A DNA stretch of 10,318 bases from SLFT01 sp964493075 (GTDB lineage: Bacteria; Hydrogenedentota; Hydrogenedentia; Hydrogenedentales; CAITNO01). A program made the position numbers and the translations under genes. Each line of letters begins with the position of its first letter. Position 1 is the first letter of the stretch. Of the stretch, positions 5,510-10,318 are shown piece after piece. The stretch is from positions 1 to 10,318 of the forward strand of contig CAZBNU010000146.1 in the NCBI GenBank assembly GCA_964493075.1, given 5' to 3'. Under the pieces are notes generated by a model that was given only the letters and a program-made list of their open reading frames with translations, did no database searches and was not told the DNA's origin.

Positions 5510-7507
5510 TTGCAGAAAAAAGCGTCTAAAAAGGGTGGGGACAAGGAAACATCCAAGGCATCCGTGACCGCGAAGAAGAATAAGCCTATTAAGGGATTAC
5601 TCATGGATCACGGCGATGACCGGTTTCGCAGACTGTTTGATGAAGCGCCCATCGCTCTGTTCGTACATGACAAAGATACGGGCGAGATTGTGGATGCCAA
5701 CCAAATTGCTATTGCTTCCTATGGCTACGATAATCTGGAGGATTTGCAGAAAAATCATAGTTGGGCAGGTCCGCCACACACCTTTGAAGAAGCGCGGGCA
5801 TGGATACGCAAGGCATGCAAAGAGGGGCCGCAGCATTTTGAATGGTGCAGTTCAAAAAAAGACGGTGTCCTGTTCTGGGAGGATGTGCACCTCCGTGAAG
5901 CGAATATTGACGGGGTTGATCGCATTCTCGCCACATGCAGCGACATCACCCAACGCAAGAACGCCGAGGAGGCGCTGGAAGTAAGTGAAGACAAGTACAG
6001 GTCCATTGTGGAGCAATCCAGCGAGATGTTGTTCCTCCACGACCTGGACGGCAACTTTCTTGAAGTCAACCGCGCTGCTATTATCCGCACCGGGTATTCC
6101 CGAGAGGATCTGATGGAGATGAGCGTCTTCGACATGCACCTTGAAGACACTATTACACAAGAAATCATTGACTTTTGGAAGAAAATGCGGACAAAGCAAG
6201 CGCCCCTTACCTTTGAAACAATCCACCGATGTAAGGATGGCAGCACCTACCCGGCTGAAGTCAAAATCAACAAAGTAATCCTTCGGGATAAGGAATGCAT
6301 TCTCTCTCTGGTACGCGACATCACCGAACGAAAACAAGCGGAAGCAGAACGGGAACTGTTGCAGGCACAGCTGTTGCAAGCACAAAAGATGGAATCCATC
6401 GGACGACTTGCCGGTGGCGTGGCCCATGACTTCAACAATATGCTTCAGGTCATCCTTGGCCATGTCGAACTAGTGCTTGAGTGGAACGGACTCAATCAGC
6501 CCGCCCGTGAAAGCCTGGAAGAAATCAGAAGCAGTGCCCAACGCTCCGCAGACATTACACGCCAGTTGCTGGGCTTTGCCCGAAAACAGATGGCCAACCC
6601 AAAAGAACTGAATCTGAATGACACCGTGTCCACTATGCTTAAAATGCTTCAGCGGATCATTGGCGAAAATATCTTGTTGGAATGGAAGCCCGGAAAAAAT
6701 CTATGGACGGTACAGATAGACCCAGTTCAGGTGGACCAGATTCTGGCCAATCTGGTCATTAATGCACGCGATGCGACAGATGATTTCGGAACCGTAAATC
6801 TGTCCACTAAAAACGTAACCCTTGACAAACGAAAAGCGAAAACCATACCGGATGCGGTTCCCGGGGATTACGTGCTGTTGTCCGTAAGCGATACCGGATG
6901 CGGGATGGATAAGGAAGCGCTGGAACATCTCTTCGAGCCTTTTTACACGACGAAAGAACAGGGAAAAGGCACCGGTCTCGGCATGGCAACCGTATACGGC
7001 ATTGTCCGGCAGAACAACGGATTTATTACTGTTCGAAGCAAACAGGAAAAGGGCACTACGGTAAACATCTATCTGCCCCAGGCAAAAGAACAGGCAGCGA
7101 CTGAATTTATTGCCAAGAAATGTGGCGTCGCCGACACCGGCACACCTACCATATTGTTTGCTGAAGATGAAGTGCTCGTGCTCAAACTCGGGAAATCCAT
7201 CCTGCAACGCGCTGGCTACAACGTGCTTCAAGCAAAGACACCTAAGGAAGCGTTGGATGCTGCAGCTGCCTACACCGGCCCCATACACCTTCTGGTAACA
7301 GATGTGGTAATGCCCAGGATGAACGGCAGAATGTTGCGGGATAAAATAGCAGCCTTACGACCCGAAATTAAGACCCTTTTCATATCCGGCTATACTGCCG
7401 ATGCCATTGCACAACAGGGCATACTCGAACACGGTGTCCACTTCCTGCAGAAACCATTCTCGGTGAATGCACTGACCATGTGCGTCCGAAAAATACTGGA
7501 ACAATGA
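5510..7507 (+). CDS. Soluble PAS-PAS hybrid sensor histidine kinase with C-terminal receiver, 665 aa
   Basis: Predicted cytoplasmic signal-transducing kinase. Order of domains in this numbering: Lys-rich tail (1-30); PAS1 about 35-155 ending in a DITQRK PAC motif; PAS2 about 160-280 ending in DITERK; short coiled linker with repeated LLQAQ; HisKA with phospho-acceptor His306 in AHDFNN; HATPase with N-box Asn418, G1 DTGCGM near 461-466, an F-box FEPFYTTK, and G2 GKGTGLGM near 485-492; then a receiver domain with acidic residues Glu552-Asp553-Glu554, phospho-acceptor Asp598, Ser626 and Lys648. All key catalytic residues are present. There is no transmembrane segment or signal peptide, so the stimulus is probably cytoplasmic or redox/small-molecule, sensed by the PAS domains. 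The start is uncertain: TTG 5510 has AAGGA at spacing 7; ATG 5603 with AAGG at spacing 8 would start just before PAS1; TTG 5480 has no ribosome site. No response regulator or HPt is adjacent, so the target is unknown. Confidence 0.92.
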   Translation: MQKKASKKGGDKETSKASVTAKKNKPIKGLLMDHGDDRFRRLFDEAPIALFVHDKDTGEIVDANQIAIASYGYDNLEDLQKNHSWAGPPHTFEEARAWIRKACKEGPQHFEWCSSKKDGVLFWEDVHLREANIDGVDRILATCSDITQRKNAEEALEVSEDKYRSIVEQSSEMLFLHDLDGNFLEVNRAAIIRTGYSREDLMEMSVFDMHLEDTITQEIIDFWKKMRTKQAPLTFETIHRCKDGSTYPAEVKINKVILRDKECILSLVRDITERKQAEAERELLQAQLLQAQKMESIGRLAGGVAHDFNNMLQVILGHVELVLEWNGLNQPARESLEEIRSSAQRSADITRQLLGFARKQMANPKELNLNDTVSTMLKMLQRIIGENILLEWKPGKNLWTVQIDPVQVDQILANLVINARDATDDFGTVNLSTKNVTLDKRKAKTIPDAVPGDYVLLSVSDTGCGMDKEALEHLFEPFYTTKEQGKGTGLGMATVYGIVRQNNGFITVRSKQEKGTTVNIYLPQAKEQAATEFIAKKCGVADTGTPTILFAEDEVLVLKLGKSILQRAGYNVLQAKTPKEALDAAAAYTGPIHLLVTDVVMPRMNGRMLRDKIAALRPEIKTLFISGYTADAIAQQGILEHGVHFLQKPFSVNALTMCVRKILEQ

Positions 7508-7653
7508 CGAAAATAACGACTTCGTGTTACCACCAGACTTGCGTTTTTTCCATCTCATGCAAAACAAATGCAGGGCAAAAAGAAACGGTCCCCTCCTAGG
7601 AAAACAAATCGCCCCTTCCTCTTTTTTTTCTCTTCAGGGAATGCCACAAACAA
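7508..7653. other. Convergent intergenic spacer with a 24-base pyrimidine tract
   Basis: This 146-base stretch separates the 3' ends of the kinase and mutS. I see no gene in it and no clear GC-rich hairpin with a T-run for either gene. A pure pyrimidine run covers 7612-7635, including T8. On the mutS strand it is a purine run, so it does not supply the U-tract of a mutS terminator. The 9-mer AAAACAAAT occurs at 7561-7569 and 7601-7609, probably by chance in A-rich DNA. Confidence 0.5.
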
Positions 7654-10305
7654 TCACGTTCCGCGGGGCCGATTTGCGAGGTGTTTGAGGTGGTAAAGAA
7701 GGGACTGTGCTTCACGGGGGGAGAGGGCGTCGGGATCAATCTTTTCCAGTTCTTTTTCGATTTCGGTGGGTTCGTGGGTGGCGTCGGTGGGGGCAAAGAG
7801 ATACATCTGCTGGAAACCCGCGTCTTCCACCGTGCCGGTGGCGGGGCCGCCTGCTTCGAGGGATTCAAGTATGGCGCGGGCGCGTTTCAATACGTCCGGC
7901 GGCAGCCCTGCCAGTTTTGCCACCTGGATGCCGTAGCTGTGGTCTGCGCCGCCTTCCACCACGCGATACAGGAACACAATAGTGTCCTGCCAATCGCGCA
8001 CCGCCACGTTCACGTTGCCCGCGTGTTCCAGTTTCTCGCCCAGTTCAGTCAGTTCGTGGTAGTGGGTGGCAAACAGAGTGCGCGCACGGATGGTATCGTG
8101 GATGTATTCCGCCACGCTCCAGGCGATGCTGATGCCGTCGTAGGTGCTGGTGCCGCGTCCAATTTCGTCCAGCACAAGCAGGCTGTTTTCGGTGGCGGTG
8201 TTCAGGATGGCCGCCGTTTCGATCATCTCCACCATGAACGTACTCTCGCCGCGCACGAGGTTGTCCGACGCGCCCACGCGGGTGAAGATGCGGTCCACCA
8301 CGCCGATGGACGCGCTGCTGGCTGGCACGTATCCGCCCATCTGCGCCATGAGACACAATAGCGCCACCTGCCGCAGGTAGGTGGATTTGCCCGCCATGTT
8401 CGGACCGGTCATGATCAACATGCGCACGTTGTGGCAGTCGAGAAGCGTGTCGTTCGGCACAAACTCGCCCTGTTTCGTCAACACCTCCACCACGGGATGG
8501 CGTCCGTCCTTAATGTGTATGGCGCCGGTATCGTTGATGTCCGGACGACAGTAGTTGTTGGCGGCAGCCACCTCCGCCAGCGATGCCAACGTGTCCAGCA
8601 CGGCGATGCAGTCGGCATTCCTACGGATGCGCGGGCCTTCGCCCGCAACGGTTTTACGCAGTTCCAAAAACAGGTCGTATTCAATGGACTGCATCCGTTC
8701 CTGCGCCGTGAGGATTTCCTCTTCTCGTTGTTTCAGTTCCGGCGTAATGAACCGCTCCGCATTGGCGAGGGTCTGCTTGCGTTCATAATCGGCAGGCGCG
8801 AAGGACGCCTGCCCCTTGCTGATTTCGATGTAATAGCCGAATACCCGGTTGTAGCCTACCTTCAGTTTTGCAATACCCGTGCGGTCGCGCTCCTGCTGCT
8901 GCAGTGTGGCAATCCAGTTCTTGCCGCCATGCACCAGTTCGCGCAGGTGGTCGAGGTCATCGTTATAGCCACTCCGAATGAGGTTGCCCTCATTCAGTGT
9001 CATGGGCGGTTCGTCCACAATCGCCCGGTCAATAAGCGACGTAATATCATCAAGTGGGTCCAATGATTCATACAGTTCGCGCAGCAACGGCGTCTGGGTG
9101 GATTCCAATGCACCGCGCAGACCCGGCGTCTGGCTGAGCGCTACACCCAATGCCTTCACATCCCGTGCATTACCCGCGCTGGCGCTGATGCGCCCCAGCA
9201 ACCGCTCAATGTCCGGCATACCCTTCAACCCCTCGCGCAACACCATGCGCAAGGAGATATTCTCGAACAGTTCCGTCACCGCCTGCTGCCGTTCGAGGAT
9301 GTCGTCTACTTTCGCCAGCGGATGCAGAATCCAGTGGCGCAATTTACGCTCGCCCATGCCGGTGTAGGTGCGGTCCAGCACGCCCAGCAACGAACCACGC
9401 TTTGACTTGTCACTGAGCGTGGCGGTCAGTTCCAGGTTGCGCTGCGTGTTGCCGTCCAACGCTACAAACACAGAAGACTGCTGATGGCGCGGCAATGCCA
9501 GATGGGGCATGGAATCGCGCTGCGTTTCGTGGATATAGGCGATGAGCGCTCCAGCGCAGCCTAAGGCACCCGTAGCTTCCGCCAGGTCGCCAAGCCCTTT
9601 GAGTGTGCTCAACCGGAACAGATTCAGAATTATTTCACAGGCCTGTTCCGCATCAAACTCTTCTGCGGGACGTTTCGTAAACGGGGTTTCCGGAAAGCGT
9701 TTCTGCAACACCGCCGTCAGCGTAGTATCGCCGGTGTCTGCGATCAGGATTTCGGACGGCGCCAGTCGTGCAAACTCATCCAGCACGGCGCTGCCTGTTG
9801 CGTCCGCCGCCATGGTTAAAAACTCACCCGTGGTAATGTCCACAAACGCGGCGCTGGCAGCATCCTCACTCGCAAAGACGGCGGCCAGGAAATTGTTGCA
9901 GCCGTCTTCCAGCAGTTCCGCCTCCATGACTGTGCCCGGCGTGACCGTGCGCACCACCTGCCGCTTTACAATGCCCTTCGCTTCGCGGGGGTCCTCCACC
10001 TGTTCGCAGATGGTGACTGCACGACCCATGCGCACCAGTTTCGCCACATAGCCGTCCACAGCCCGCACCGGCACCCCGCACATGGGAATGCGCTTGTCCT
10101 TGTCCGCACCATCCCGCGAGGTCAACGCCAGGTTCAGTCGTTCCGCTGTTTCGATGGCGTCCTCAAAAAACAACTCATAAAAATCGCCCATCCGAAAAAA
10201 CAACAACGAATCCCCGCACTCAGACTTTGCCTGCAGGAACTGCCGTACCATGGGCGTCGTGTGGTGAGGGGAAATGTCGGCTATGCGCATCCATTTATCA
10301 GTCAT
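7654..10305 (-). CDS. mutS: DNA mismatch repair protein MutS, 883 aa
   Basis: Mismatch-recognition ATPase that starts methyl-directed or nick-directed mismatch repair as a dimer clamping DNA, then recruits MutL. The N-terminal mismatch-binding domain carries GDFYELF with the mismatch-contacting Phe42-Tyr43-Glu44 (the F-x-E motif). The connector and lever domains follow, with the clamp region around KVGYNRVFGYYIEISK (about 482-497). The C-terminal ABC-type ATPase has Walker A GPNMAGKS (634-641), STFMVEM (688-694), Walker B LLVLDEIGRG with Asp713-Glu714, and ATHYHE (746-751). The C-terminal helical dimer region with YGIQVAKLAGLPPDVL is present, followed by an acidic tail. Length and domain set match full-length MutS1, not the shorter MutS2, and no Smr domain is seen. 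The gene is complete in the window. The start at 10305 lacks a ribosome site; ATG 10290 would remove only five residues and has none either. Confidence 0.98.
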   Translation of the reverse strand: MTDKWMRIADISPHHTTPMVRQFLQAKSECGDSLLFFRMGDFYELFFEDAIETAERLNLALTSRDGADKDKRIPMCGVPVRAVDGYVAKLVRMGRAVTICEQVEDPREAKGIVKRQVVRTVTPGTVMEAELLEDGCNNFLAAVFASEDAASAAFVDITTGEFLTMAADATGSAVLDEFARLAPSEILIADTGDTTLTAVLQKRFPETPFTKRPAEEFDAEQACEIILNLFRLSTLKGLGDLAEATGALGCAGALIAYIHETQRDSMPHLALPRHQQSSVFVALDGNTQRNLELTATLSDKSKRGSLLGVLDRTYTGMGERKLRHWILHPLAKVDDILERQQAVTELFENISLRMVLREGLKGMPDIERLLGRISASAGNARDVKALGVALSQTPGLRGALESTQTPLLRELYESLDPLDDITSLIDRAIVDEPPMTLNEGNLIRSGYNDDLDHLRELVHGGKNWIATLQQQERDRTGIAKLKVGYNRVFGYYIEISKGQASFAPADYERKQTLANAERFITPELKQREEEILTAQERMQSIEYDLFLELRKTVAGEGPRIRRNADCIAVLDTLASLAEVAAANNYCRPDINDTGAIHIKDGRHPVVEVLTKQGEFVPNDTLLDCHNVRMLIMTGPNMAGKSTYLRQVALLCLMAQMGGYVPASSASIGVVDRIFTRVGASDNLVRGESTFMVEMIETAAILNTATENSLLVLDEIGRGTSTYDGISIAWSVAEYIHDTIRARTLFATHYHELTELGEKLEHAGNVNVAVRDWQDTIVFLYRVVEGGADHSYGIQVAKLAGLPPDVLKRARAILESLEAGGPATGTVEDAGFQQMYLFAPTDATHEPTEIEKELEKIDPDALSPREAQSLLYHLKHLANRPRGT

Positions 10306-10312
10306 GGCGGGT

Positions 10313-10318
10313 ATTATA
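10313..10318 (-). promoter_or_regulatory. TATAAT -10 box directly before mutS
   Basis: On the minus strand a perfect TATAAT ends seven bases before the mutS ATG, the intervening bases being ACCCGCC. Initiation 6-8 bases past the hexamer would fall at or next to the A of the ATG, which would make the mRNA leaderless and explains the absence of a ribosome site. The -35 region lies beyond the window edge, so the promoter cannot be fully judged. Confidence 0.45.

Noticed and set aside
7681..8361. Plus-strand open frames opposite mutS, including 7681-8361 and 8431-9066
   Set aside because: They are antisense to strongly conserved MutS ATPase and core coding sequence and show no independent protein features.

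Overview
The window looks like chromosomal DNA from a moderately GC-rich (roughly mid-50s %, estimated by eye) Gram-negative bacterium. The guess at lineage is Planctomycetota, Lentisphaerota or Hydrogenedentota-like. It rests on a Tat-exported DUF608/GH116 glycosidase carrying a beta-sandwich module typical of those groups, plus an ECF sigma/anti-sigma pair and a PAS-rich hybrid kinase. This is inference from gene style, not from a marker gene.

Layout from left to right. A 90-bp imperfect palindrome (27-116) and a short hairpin (159-175) lie downstream of a minus-strand gene run. That run, in transcription order, is a 1285-residue exported GH116-type glycoside hydrolase (5213 to 1356), an ECF sigma factor (1280 to 675) and a one-TM zinc-finger anti-sigma factor (678 to 187). 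The last two overlap by ATGA. A divergent control region (5214-5509) carries an extended -10 promoter, two inverted repeats and a possible 9-codon leader ORF. It feeds a plus-strand soluble hybrid histidine kinase (5510-7507). A 146-bp convergent spacer follows, and then the complete housekeeping gene mutS on the minus strand (10305 to 7654), whose -10 box sits so close to its ATG that the transcript may be leaderless.

How they may work together: the sigma and anti-sigma proteins almost certainly form a regulatory pair. Their position directly behind the hydrolase suggests co-expression or regulation of the exported enzyme, but this is not proven. The kinase shares its upstream region with the hydrolase and could sense a related signal through its PAS domains. 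It has no partner response regulator or HPt protein in the window. MutS is an independent mismatch-repair gene.

The least ordinary features are the nested domain insertion inside the GH116 protein, the palindromic element at the left edge, the ambiguous kinase start with its mini-ORF, and the leaderless-looking mutS start. No phage, IS transposase, CRISPR array, tRNA or rRNA was seen.
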